The notes under the pieces are model-generated. The model worked only from the letters and a program-made list of their open reading frames with translations. It searched no databases and was not told the DNA's origin. DNA of 64,000 bases from RCIO01 sp035555795 (GTDB taxonomy: Bacteria > Pseudomonadota > Alphaproteobacteria > Rhizobiales > Rhizobiaceae). Positions 16,933-24,912 of the stretch are shown here, piece after piece. The DNA lies in NCBI GenBank assembly GCA_035555795.1, contig DATMGE010000073.1, forward strand, positions 8,226 to 72,225, given 5' to 3'. How positions within the stretch are numbered: position 1 is the first letter of the stretch; each line of letters begins with the position of its first letter. The position numbers and the translations under genes are program-made.

Positions 16933-18027
16933 ATGTCGGAAGTCGAAGCGCGCGGGCTGGAAGTCCGCTACGGCAACTTCACCGCGCTGGCCGAACTGGA
17001 CCTGAAGGTCGCGCCCGGACAATTTCTCGTGCTGCTCGGCCCATCGGGTTGCGGCAAGTCCACCTTGCTCAACGCCATTGCCGGCTTGCAGGATGTCACC
17101 AAAGGCCAGGTCTGGATCGGCGGCCGCAACGTCACCTGGGCGGAACCGCGCGACCGTGGCATCGCCATGGTGTTCCAGTCCTATGCACTCTACCCGAAAA
17201 TGACAGTGCGCCAGAACCTCTCCTTCGGCCTCAAGGTGGCGGGCCTGCCCGCCGCCGAGATCGACAGCCGCGTCAGGAGCGCTGCCGAGACCCTGCAGCT
17301 CGGCGCATTGCTGGAGCGGCGGCCAGCCGAATTGTCCGGTGGCCAGCGCCAGCGCGTCGCCATCGGCCGCGTTCTGGTGCGGAAGGCGAGCGTCTTCCTG
17401 TTCGACGAGCCGCTTTCCAACCTCGACGCGCAGCTGCGCGTCGAGCTGCGCCGCGAAATCAAGCGCCTGCACCGCCATCTCGGCAGCACCTCGATCTATG
17501 TCACGCATGACCAGGTCGAGGCGATGACACTCGCTGACAACATTGCGGTGATGAACAAGGGGCGCATCGAGCAGCTCGGCACGCCCGAGGAAATCTACGG
17601 CAAGCCCGCCAGCCGCTATGTGGCGGGCTTCGTCGGTTCGCCGGCGATGAATTTCATCGAGGGAACGCTGGAAAGCACCGGCGGGCAACCCGTGTTTCGC
17701 TGGGGCGGACGCGGCGTGCCGCTTTCGCGCTACGACATGCGCGACGGCACCCACGCCGATGGCCGCAGGGTGCTGATGGGGCTCAGGCCCGAACATGCGC
17801 TGCTGGGCGACGCCGCAGCCGCAGCCGATTTCGACGAGAACTGCACGATCGACATGGTCGAGAAGATGGGCAGCGACACGCTCGCATGGTGCTTCAGCAC
17901 GTCGGGACATCAGCTCAGCGTGCGTGCCGATGCCGATAGCGGCCTCAGGGAAGGCGAAACGATCCGGGTCGGCCTGCCGGCAAGCCGGCTGTCGCTCTTC
18001 GATGCGGCAACGGGCGAGCGGCTCTGA
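16933..18027 (+). CDS. Sugar ABC transporter ATP-binding protein (MalK/UgpC type)
   Basis: A 364-residue ATPase with Walker A GPSGCGKSTL near residue 37, ABC signature LSGGQRQRVAIGR, Walker B VFLFDEPLSNLD and the H-loop YVTHDQVEAMTLAD. The C-terminal 120 residues form the TOBE/regulatory region typical of MalK-type subunits (GLRPEHALLGD). It starts three bases after the permease stop. It powers the CUT1 importer encoded here. Confidence 0.93.
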   Translation: MSEVEARGLEVRYGNFTALAELDLKVAPGQFLVLLGPSGCGKSTLLNAIAGLQDVTKGQVWIGGRNVTWAEPRDRGIAMVFQSYALYPKMTVRQNLSFGLKVAGLPAAEIDSRVRSAAETLQLGALLERRPAELSGGQRQRVAIGRVLVRKASVFLFDEPLSNLDAQLRVELRREIKRLHRHLGSTSIYVTHDQVEAMTLADNIAVMNKGRIEQLGTPEEIYGKPASRYVAGFVGSPAMNFIEGTLESTGGQPVFRWGGRGVPLSRYDMRDGTHADGRRVLMGLRPEHALLGDAAAAADFDENCTIDMVEKMGSDTLAWCFSTSGHQLSVRADADSGLREGETIRVGLPASRLSLFDAATGERL

Positions 18028-18063
18028 GCCGGGATCACGCAATCATCAAACAGGGAGAGACGC

Positions 18064-18984
18064 ATGGCCGCCAGCCGCGAATATGGACGCACGCCGGGAC
18101 GGAAAAGCCTTCAGGAAGGACAGGTCTCGCGCATCCAGGTCGTCAACAAGGATAGCGGCGCGGTCCGCACCGTGCTCGAGCTCGACACGCTGGTCGAGGC
18201 TCCCAACTGGACGCGCGACGGCCGCTGGCTGGTCATCAATGGCGGCGGCAAGCTGTGGAAGCTCCCGGCGGACGGCTCAGGCGGCCTGACGGAGATTTTC
18301 ACCGGCCGCGTCCAGGACTGCAACAACGACCATGTGCTGTCGCCGGACAACAGCGAGATATTCGTCTCGTCGCTCGGCCATCTCTACCGCCTGCCGTTCA
18401 CCGGCGGCGAACCCCGGCAGGTCTCGAACAACAAGCCTGCGGATTCCGGCTATCTCTACTACCTGCACGGGATTTCGCCCGACGCCGCCACGCTCGTCTA
18501 CACAGCCGTCGAGCCCTATGGGGGGGCTCCGCGCGGACGGCTCAACATCGCGACCATCCCCGCCGATGGCGGCGAGGACCGCTGGGTCATCAACACGCTG
18601 GCCCGCAGCGACGGCCCCGAATACACGCCGGACGGCAAATGGATCTATTTCAACTCGGAATTTGCAGCGAAGCGTCCGGGTCACGCGCAGATCTTTCGCA
18701 TCGCGGTCGGCGGCGGCGCGATCGAGCAGATGACCTTCGACGATCGCGTGAATTGGTTCCCGCATTTCTCGCCGGACGGCAAATGGATGGCCTATATCAG
18801 CTATGAACAGGGAACCGTGACGCATCCCGCCGACATGAATATCGAGCTTCGCGTCATGCCCGCCGAGGGCGGCGAGAGCCGTGCGGTGGTCAGCCTTTTC
18901 GGCGGCCAGGGCACGTTCAATGTGAACTCATGGGCACCCGACAACACCCACTTCGCCTATGTCGCCTATCCGTTCCTGGACTGA
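18064..18984 (+). CDS. TolB-like beta-propeller protein (PD40 repeats), cytosolic
   Basis: A 306-residue protein built of PD40/WD40-like blades. Repeated signatures are DHVLSPDNSEIFVSS, YYLHGISPDAATLVY, GPEYTPDGKWIYFNS, FPHFSPDGKWMAYIS and NSWAPDNTHFAYVAY. There is no signal peptide, unlike true TolB. It follows the transporter ATPase by 36 bases with its own GGGAGAG site, so it belongs to the sugar operon. Beta-propellers of this kind also occur as polysaccharide lyases (PL22 oligogalacturonate lyase). The histidine-rich blade loops make a lyase or isomerase role possible, but I cannot show it. Confidence 0.75.
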   Translation: MAASREYGRTPGRKSLQEGQVSRIQVVNKDSGAVRTVLELDTLVEAPNWTRDGRWLVINGGGKLWKLPADGSGGLTEIFTGRVQDCNNDHVLSPDNSEIFVSSLGHLYRLPFTGGEPRQVSNNKPADSGYLYYLHGISPDAATLVYTAVEPYGGAPRGRLNIATIPADGGEDRWVINTLARSDGPEYTPDGKWIYFNSEFAAKRPGHAQIFRIAVGGGAIEQMTFDDRVNWFPHFSPDGKWMAYISYEQGTVTHPADMNIELRVMPAEGGESRAVVSLFGGQGTFNVNSWAPDNTHFAYVAYPFLD

Positions 18985-19014
18985 ATCCGGGCCGGACGGC
19001 GCGCGGACGGATGC

Positions 19015-20028
19015 TCAGCGAACGACATCCATCCATGCGCCGCCGGCGTCCGCCGAGCGGATGACCGCGTCCAGCGCGCAGGCGTTTCCCAGCGCATTGT
19101 CGAGGTCGACGGGTGGCCTGCCACCGTCACGGATGGCGGCCGAGACGGCAGCCATCTGCAAGCCATATTGCGGCACCGCCTCGAATGTCAGCGTCTCGCC
19201 GGCATCGGGGCCGCCCTCGACCACGGCATGGACCCGCGCCTGCTGGCCGGGCGGCACATGGATCGGCGAGAAGACGGACAGCGATCCCTCGGTGCCGAGC
19301 ACATCGAAACGGCGCGCGCCGCGCAGGCGCGTGGTGACGGTGAGATCGGCATGGCCGGCATCGAAATCGAGACGCATCGAGACGGCCACGTCCCGATCGC
19401 CATCCAGCCAGATACGGGCTGTTGCGCGGTGCGGTTCCGCATCGAAAGCCAAGCGCGCCATATGCACCGAATAGCTGCCGAAATCGAGCAAGGCGCTCCG
19501 GTCGAAGGGAAGATCGCCACGGCTCGCATCCGGCGGCGGCGGCGGAAGGCGAACCGCGCTGAAGCCGTGGACCGCCTCCACCTTGCCGATCCCTCCCATG
19601 GCGATCGTGCCCATGATGAAGCGCCATTGCGGCTGGGTGCGCAGCATGAAGCCTTCGGCCACGACCAGATCCCGCGCCCGCGGATGCGCGGCGATGAGGG
19701 CGGCATCGGCGGCCGACCACGCCATCGGCTTCTCGCACAGGACATGCTTGCCTGCATCGAGGCAGGCCAACACCGCCTGCATATGCACAGCATGGGGAAG
19801 CGCAATATAGACCGCTTCGATATTCGCATCGGCGATCAGCTCTTCCAGGCCGGCATAGGCGCTCTCAATGCCATGCTCGGCGCCGAAGCTCCGCGCCCGC
19901 CCGATGCTGCGCGACGAGACCGCCTTGAACGCCACCCCATCCATGCCGCGCGACTGGTTGACAATGGTGGCAGAGATGCCACCAGTGCCAGCGACGCCCC
20001 ATCTTACCGGCTCCCTTACATCAACCAT
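19015..20028 (-). CDS. Gfo/Idh/MocA family oxidoreductase (copy 3)
   Basis: A 337-residue NAD(P)-dependent dehydrogenase with VRWGVAGTGGISATI at the start, the VLCEKPMAWS lysine motif and LDFGSYSVHMARL in place of the catalytic His helix. A GGAGG site precedes the ATG at 20028. It converges on the propeller gene (30 bases between ends) and diverges from two VOC genes. It is the single-gene leftward arm of the second divergent region of the sugar locus. Substrate unknown; probably another oxidation step in the same pathway. Confidence 0.87.
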   Translation of the reverse strand: MVDVREPVRWGVAGTGGISATIVNQSRGMDGVAFKAVSSRSIGRARSFGAEHGIESAYAGLEELIADANIEAVYIALPHAVHMQAVLACLDAGKHVLCEKPMAWSAADAALIAAHPRARDLVVAEGFMLRTQPQWRFIMGTIAMGGIGKVEAVHGFSAVRLPPPPPDASRGDLPFDRSALLDFGSYSVHMARLAFDAEPHRATARIWLDGDRDVAVSMRLDFDAGHADLTVTTRLRGARRFDVLGTEGSLSVFSPIHVPPGQQARVHAVVEGGPDAGETLTFEAVPQYGLQMAAVSAAIRDGGRPPVDLDNALGNACALDAVIRSADAGGAWMDVVR

Positions 20029-20039
20029 GCCGCCTCCAG

Positions 20040-20052
20040 CGAATTTAATTCG
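20040..20052. promoter_or_regulatory. Candidate operator CGAATTTAATTCG
   Basis: A perfect inverted repeat (arms CGAAT/ATTCG, 3-bp centre) 12 bases upstream of the leftward oxidoreductase start. It matches the element at 20133-20145 at 11 of 13 positions. The location fits repression of that gene by the local ROK regulator. The regulator assignment is inferred. Confidence 0.5.
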
Positions 20053-20132
20053 GACTATGTCTTTATTTCATGTCGTCCACCGTGTTTTTATTGTTATCGA
20101 GCTTATTCACATCAGGCAATCTGGCGCTGATA

Positions 20133-20145
20133 CGAATTTTGTTCG
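20133..20145. promoter_or_regulatory. Candidate operator CGAATTTTGTTCG
   Basis: Arms CGAA/TTCG, about 50 bases upstream of the rightward VOC gene, in the same divergent region as the element at 20040. One copy thus lies near each divergent gene. Confidence 0.45.
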
Positions 20146-20197
20146 ATACATGAATTAATAATCGCTCCATGCGCGCGCCAACCGGAGAACGATCAGG

Positions 20198-20653
20198 ATG
20201 GAATATCTGCATACGATGATCAGGGTGCGAAACCTTGAGGAATCGCTCGCCTTCTATGTCGGCCTGCTCGGCTTCCAGGAGGTGCAGCGCATCGAATCGG
20301 AAGACGATCAGGCGACCCTGGTTCTTCTCGCCGCACCCGACGACATCGAAAGCGGCCAGTCCGAGAAGCGCGCGCCCGTGATCAAATTGTGCAGCGAATG
20401 GGACGAAGCGAAGCGCCCTGCCCCCGGCGCCCGCGCCTTTGCCCATGTCAGCTATCGCGTCGACGACATCTACGCCGCGTGCGAGCACTTCCTGGCGCAG
20501 GGCGGCACCCTGAGCCGGCCACCGCGCGACGGCCGGAAGGCCTATCTGAAAACGCTCGAGGGTATGACGATCGAACTCGTCCAGCGCCAGCTGACACAGG
20601 CGCCGAATGCGAAATGGCTGTCGATGTCCGACATCGGCACCTGGAACGACTGA
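20198..20653 (+). CDS. VOC family protein, copy 2
   Basis: A 151-residue glyoxalase/bleomycin-resistance fold protein. The first module begins MEYLHTMIRVRNLEESLAFYVGLLG; the second has FAHVSYRVDDIYAACEHFL and ends at GMTIELVQ with the final Glu ligand. It closely resembles copy 1 of the neighbouring operon in length and motif order. It is the first gene of a two-gene VOC unit. The C-terminus KWLSM matches the W-[LM]-S-M ending of its paralogues. Likely a metal-dependent isomerase or epimerase; exact reaction unknown. Confidence 0.83.
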   Translation: MEYLHTMIRVRNLEESLAFYVGLLGFQEVQRIESEDDQATLVLLAAPDDIESGQSEKRAPVIKLCSEWDEAKRPAPGARAFAHVSYRVDDIYAACEHFLAQGGTLSRPPRDGRKAYLKTLEGMTIELVQRQLTQAPNAKWLSMSDIGTWND

Positions 20654-20664
20654 AAGGCGAGATC

Positions 20665-21096
20665 ATGTATTACATCCACACCACGGTTGTGACCGACGAT
20701 GTCGAGCAATCCAAGGCGTTCTACGCAAACAAGCTGGGCGTGACCGCTTTTCGCGAGATCGGCGATCCGAATGGCGCTTTCCATGCCGCATTCATCGCCG
20801 CGCCCGATGACCAGGAATCGGCGCGCTCGCCGCGCTTCTCACCGGCATTGGCGCTGGTCCGCCATGCTGGAAGGCCGAATGCGAGGCCCGGCATCAGCCA
20901 TGTCTGCTTCCGCGTCGCCGACCTTTATGCCATCTGCGAGAAGGTCGCGAACGCCGGCTACCGCTTCAAGGTGCCGCCGCGCGATGGATTCCGCGCACTG
21001 GTTCACACACCCGAGGGCGCGGTGATCGAGTTCCACCAGGCCGGCGAGCGCAGGACACCTGTCGAGCCGTGGCTCTCGATGCCGGACAGCGAATAG
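20665..21096 (+). CDS. VOC family protein, copy 3
   Basis: A 143-residue VOC protein starting 11 bases after copy 2. Motifs are MYYIHTTVVTDDVEQSKAFYANKLG, ISHVCFRVADLYAICEKVA and AVIEFHQ. It is more diverged than copies 1 and 2 but shares the EPWLSM ending. Two adjacent, non-identical VOC genes suggest either a heteromeric enzyme or two successive steps. It ends 17 bases before the converging LysR gene. Confidence 0.82.
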   Translation: MYYIHTTVVTDDVEQSKAFYANKLGVTAFREIGDPNGAFHAAFIAAPDDQESARSPRFSPALALVRHAGRPNARPGISHVCFRVADLYAICEKVANAGYRFKVPPRDGFRALVHTPEGAVIEFHQAGERRTPVEPWLSMPDSE

Positions 21097-21113
21097 GCCA
21101 GCTCTGTCAGGCT

Positions 21114-22052
21114 TTACACGTCCATCAAATCTCGTGCCGGCCACCGTGCGGCCAAGACTTCCTCGCGGATAACAGCCAGAAGAAGATCGCGTACGGCGAT
21201 GAATGCTTTCGTTCTCGGTCGCTCGACCGACCAGAGGAGATGAAGGGTCCAGAGGATGCTCGGGTTGCGGATCGGGCGGCTATGCAGTTGGCCCGATCGC
21301 AGCTCGGGGGCGACTGACGCTCGTGTCAATATGCTGCATGCGACGCCCATCACCGCCATCTGCCTCACTGCGCTGTGCGAATCGACTTCGATCCATTCGT
21401 TCGCCTGGACGCGGTCCCGGAGCATCTGTCGTTTTTTGAGCGCGCGATGATGCCGAGGCGGTCTGGGCGGTAAAACGGGCGCGTGCTTCAGCGACGATAA
21501 GGTTACAGGTGTCGTACTGTCACCGATCAGCTCCTTCACGCCCACAAGGAAAAGCTCCTCTTCGATCACCGGAATAGCCTCGATACGCGGATCGGGTGCC
21601 GGATCGTAGACGAGCGCGAAATCGCTCAGACCGGAGAGAACACGTTCGACGGCCGCGGTGCTGATATATTCATGTAGCGCGATCTGCACGTCCGGGAGGC
21701 GCTCGCGCAGCGCCTTGACGAATGGCAGTGTCAGGGGATCGACGACAGGATGGGCCATCACCACGGTTACGCGCCCGGTCGGCCGCTGGCTGAACGTTCG
21801 CACATCGAACTCAGCATTGCTGAACGCCGATGTGATCGATTTGGCGTGACCGTAAAGACGCTCGCCTGCCGGCGTCGTTACGGTGCCACGGGCCCTGCGC
21901 TCCAAAAGCCTGGTGCCGAGTAGCGTTTCCAGTTCCGATATCTGGTGGCTCAGGGCTGACTGCGCGACGCCTATGGCCTTGGCGGCGCGTGAAAACGAAC
22001 CGGCCTCGACCACCTCGGTAAAGTATAGCAGCTGCCGCTGGCTGATCGTCAC
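21114..22052 (-). CDS. LysR family transcriptional regulator
   Basis: A 312-residue LysR protein. Its N-terminal winged helix reads MTISQRQLLYFTEVVEAG and FSRAAKAIGVAQSALSHQIS, and the substrate domain begins GRVTVVMAHPVVDPL. The start is a GTG (22052) overlapping the stop of the ABC ATPase gene as GTGA. It is therefore the last cistron of the transporter operon, unlike the usual divergent placement of LysR genes. It probably senses the transported ligand or its product and controls this operon and perhaps the divergent hydrolase genes. Confidence 0.88.
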   Translation of the reverse strand: MTISQRQLLYFTEVVEAGSFSRAAKAIGVAQSALSHQISELETLLGTRLLERRARGTVTTPAGERLYGHAKSITSAFSNAEFDVRTFSQRPTGRVTVVMAHPVVDPLTLPFVKALRERLPDVQIALHEYISTAAVERVLSGLSDFALVYDPAPDPRIEAIPVIEEELFLVGVKELIGDSTTPVTLSSLKHAPVLPPRPPRHHRALKKRQMLRDRVQANEWIEVDSHSAVRQMAVMGVACSILTRASVAPELRSGQLHSRPIRNPSILWTLHLLWSVERPRTKAFIAVRDLLLAVIREEVLAARWPARDLMDV

Positions 22053-23062
22053 GCCCCGCCTTCCTGTACCTCCGCCCCGTCCAAGGGAAAGTGACATGCC
22101 GCGAAATGCCCGTCCATCGATTGCTGTACCAGTACCGGGTCCACAGTCACGCAGAGTTCCCGGGCGCGCGGGCAGCGCGTGCGGAAACGGCAACCGCTCG
22201 GAATGTTGCTCGGGCTTGGCGGATCGCCCTGGAGAAGCCGTTTGGTCTCCAGCGTCCTGTTGCGTGGGTCGGCGACAGGGGCGGCAGCAAGAAGGGCAGC
22301 AGTATAGTGGTGTCGTGGATGGTTGTAGACCTGCTGGACCGAACCGGATTCCACGACACGGCCCAAATACATGACAACCACTCGATCCGCGATCTCTTCG
22401 ACCACCGCGAGATCGTGGGATATGAAAAGGTAGGCAATGTTCAGGCGGCCCTGAAGGTCCTCCAGAAGATCGAGCACCTGCGCCTGCACTGAAACATCCA
22501 GTGCCGACACGGGCTCGTCGCAGACCACCAGCGCGGGATTCAGCGCAATCGCACGTGCAACAGCAATACGCTGGCGCTGGCCACCCGAGAGCTGATGCGG
22601 ATACCAGTCAATGCGATCGGCACGCATGCCCACGAGTTCGAGGAGTTCGAGGCAGCGGTCGCGATGCTGCGCCTTAGGCACAACGCCAGAGTTAACCTCC
22701 CAGGCATTGATAATCGCCTGCCCGATCGTCTCGCGAGGATTGAGCGACATGTAGGGGTCTTGGAAGACCATCTGTACCTTGCGGCGGTAGGCGCGCAGGC
22801 CCGCGCCTTCCACATTCTTGACGTCCTGTCCCTCGAAAAAAATGGCACCTGAATCAGGCCTGTCGAGTCGTACGAGAAGGCGCGCCAGGGTCGACTTTCC
22901 ACAGCCGGATTCCCCAACCAGGGCGACGGTCTCGCCGGCATGTAGCGTCAGGTCGACACCGTCCACAGCCCGTACGGCACCGGACGTGCCGCGGGAGAAC
23001 ATGCCCTTGCCTGTCCCGAAATGCCGCTTCAGGTTCTCGGCGCGAAGCAATGTCTCAGCCAA
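22049..23062 (-). CDS. Dipeptide/oligopeptide-type ABC transporter ATP-binding protein (DppF/OppF)
   Basis: A 337-residue ATPase with Walker A GESGCGKSTLARL, signature LSGGQRQRIAVARAI, Walker B LVVCDEPVSALD and the C-terminal oligopeptide-transporter cysteine motif GCRFRTRCPRARELC, which in this subfamily holds an Fe-S cluster. No ATG fits: the best start is a TTG at 23062 with GAGGGAG seven bases upstream, overlapping the DppD gene end by eight bases. It pairs with DppD to energise the permeases. Confidence 0.9.
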   Translation of the reverse strand: MAETLLRAENLKRHFGTGKGMFSRGTSGAVRAVDGVDLTLHAGETVALVGESGCGKSTLARLLVRLDRPDSGAIFFEGQDVKNVEGAGLRAYRRKVQMVFQDPYMSLNPRETIGQAIINAWEVNSGVVPKAQHRDRCLELLELVGMRADRIDWYPHQLSGGQRQRIAVARAIALNPALVVCDEPVSALDVSVQAQVLDLLEDLQGRLNIAYLFISHDLAVVEEIADRVVVMYLGRVVESGSVQQVYNHPRHHYTAALLAAAPVADPRNRTLETKRLLQGDPPSPSNIPSGCRFRTRCPRARELCVTVDPVLVQQSMDGHFAACHFPLDGAEVQEGGA

Positions 23063-24032
23063 GGTGCAACTCCCTCGCGAAATGGCAGGCCGCCGACTGT
23101 GCACCGGACACGACGTGCAGTTGCGGATCCTGCTTGGTACAGACTGCCTGCGCATGAGCGCAGCGGGGGGCGAAAGCGCAGCCTAGCGGCGGCGTCACCA
23201 GATCCGGCGCGCTGCCGGAAATGCGCGGCCGCGAACCTTTGCGCGCATCGTGCAGCGCCAGGCGCACCAGCGCCTGGGTGTAGGGGTGGCTCGGTTTCTC
23301 GATGATGTCGACCACCGATCCTGTCTCCACGATACGTCCGGCATACATCACGGCCACGCGGTCCGCGACCTCCGCCGCTACAGCCATGTCATGCGTGATC
23401 AGCATCATGCCCATCCTGGTCTCGCTCTGGAGGCGTGCCAGCAACTGCATGATCTGCGCCTGCACCGTCACGTCGAGCGCCGTCGTGGGTTCGTCGGCGA
23501 TGAGCACCCTGGGTTCCAGCGCAATCGCCATGGCGATCAGAACGCGCTGGCGCATGCCACCGGAGAACTGGTGCGGATATTGGTCGACGCGCTCCTGTGG
23601 ATTGGGAATGCCGACGCGGCCAAGCAGTTCGACCGCCTTTTCGCGACCGCGTGCCATGGACCAGCCTCGATGGACCTTGAACTGCTCGGCGATTTGCCAG
23701 CCGACCGTGTAGACTGGATTGAGCGCCGCGATGGCATCCTGAAAGACCATGGCAATCTCATTGCCTTGGATCTGGCGACGCACCGACGGCTTCATCGTGA
23801 GCAGATCGTCGCCTTTATAGGAGATGCGACCTCTGTCGACCCGTCCGGGTGGCATGTCGACGATGCCCAGCAGAACTTCCGCGGTAACCGATTTTCCCGA
23901 TCCGCTCTCGCCGATCAGCGCCAGCGTCTCGCCTTCGGCAAGCGTCAGATTCACCCCGCGCAATGCGTGAAGCCGGCCACGTACCGTATCGAACGAGATG
24001 TGTAGGTCTTCCATCGAAACGAGCTGCTGCAT
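23055..24032 (-). CDS. Dipeptide/oligopeptide-type ABC transporter ATP-binding protein (DppD/OppD)
   Basis: A 325-residue ATPase with Walker A GESGSGKSVTAEVLL, signature FSGGMRQRVLIAMAI, Walker B VLIADEPTTALD and the C-terminal GCAFAPRCAHAQAVC cysteine motif of the Opp/Dpp family. The ATG overlaps the stop of the permease gene by one base. The frame stays open far upstream inside the permease gene, but that extension has no homology and is not part of the protein. Confidence 0.92.
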   Translation of the reverse strand: MQQLVSMEDLHISFDTVRGRLHALRGVNLTLAEGETLALIGESGSGKSVTAEVLLGIVDMPPGRVDRGRISYKGDDLLTMKPSVRRQIQGNEIAMVFQDAIAALNPVYTVGWQIAEQFKVHRGWSMARGREKAVELLGRVGIPNPQERVDQYPHQFSGGMRQRVLIAMAIALEPRVLIADEPTTALDVTVQAQIMQLLARLQSETRMGMMLITHDMAVAAEVADRVAVMYAGRIVETGSVVDIIEKPSHPYTQALVRLALHDARKGSRPRISGSAPDLVTPPLGCAFAPRCAHAQAVCTKQDPQLHVVSGAQSAACHFARELHLG

Positions 24033-24910
24033 TATCGCCCCTCCGATCCCTGACCAAGTTCCAGCCGCCAGCGTTGCGCCGGGTCGGCCGCGATGCGGAC
24101 CCAGTTGCTGAGAAAGCTGGACGCAACGGCGGTCAGCGAGATGGCAAGGCCGGGGAAGAAGGTGAGCCACCAGGCTGTCCCCATCAGTTCCCGACCGGAT
24201 GCCACCATGAGGCCCCAGCTGGTGGACGGCGGCTGGATGCCGATACCAAGGAAGCTGAGCGCGGATTCGATCAGCATGAGCAGGCCGATGTCGAGCGCGA
24301 CCAGCGTCAGCACGTTCGGCATTACCATTGGCAGGATATCGCGGCGGCAGATACGCAGGTTGCTCGCACCAAGCATGCGACTGGCGTCGACGAACAGGCG
24401 TCGGCTGATCTCCAGCGTCTCGGCGCGGCTGATGCGCAGGTAGAGCGGCACGCGGCTGATCACCAGGAGAATGATGATGTTCGTCGCGCTGGGTTCGAAC
24501 AAGTAGACGAAGAGGATCGCCAATAGCAGGCTGGGGAAGCTTAGGATCACATCCGCCAGCCGCATTGCCAGCGTGTCGACGATCCCGCCGAAATAACCAG
24601 CAGCAATGCCGAGAACCGTCCCTGTCGCCGCCGCGATGATGGCGGCGCAAATTGCGATGGAGAGGCTCGTCGCCCCAGCCACGAGCAGCATGTAGAGCAC
24701 GCTGCGGCCCAGTTGATCGGTTCCCAGCCAATCGCGCACTGGCCGCGCGAAATCGAACGGCGCGAGACGACCGCTGCCGAATTTCATCGCTGCGGCCTCC
24801 TGAACCAGGAAAAGCGCCGCCAGACCGCAGGCAACTACGATGCAGACAAGATAGAGCGCCGAGACGAGCGCGACGCGGTCGCGCAGGAGAAGCTTGAGGA
24901 TCCGCGTCAT
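24032..24910 (-). CDS. Dipeptide-type ABC transporter permease (DppC)
   Basis: A 292-residue inner-membrane permease. It opens with the polar stretch and first hydrophobic helix typical of DppC, carries DWLGTDQLGRSVLYMLLVAG in the first third, and has an EAA loop with FVDASRMLGASNLRICRRDILP. It starts two bases after the DppB stop. It forms the channel with DppB. Confidence 0.9.
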   Translation of the reverse strand: MTRILKLLLRDRVALVSALYLVCIVVACGLAALFLVQEAAAMKFGSGRLAPFDFARPVRDWLGTDQLGRSVLYMLLVAGATSLSIAICAAIIAAATGTVLGIAAGYFGGIVDTLAMRLADVILSFPSLLLAILFVYLFEPSATNIIILLVISRVPLYLRISRAETLEISRRLFVDASRMLGASNLRICRRDILPMVMPNVLTLVALDIGLLMLIESALSFLGIGIQPPSTSWGLMVASGRELMGTAWWLTFFPGLAISLTAVASSFLSNWVRIAADPAQRWRLELGQGSEGR

Positions 24911-24912
24911 CG

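Noticed and set aside
15859..18042. A 727-codon leftward open frame opposite the sugar ABC permease and ATPase genes
   Set aside because: Composition is low-complexity (Asp/Arg/His-rich), with no known motifs. The plus strand has clear Walker and EAA motifs.
23055..24731. A 558-residue fused permease-ATPase
   Set aside because: The extra N-terminal part is the permease gene read in another frame. The ATG at 24032 gives a normal DppD.
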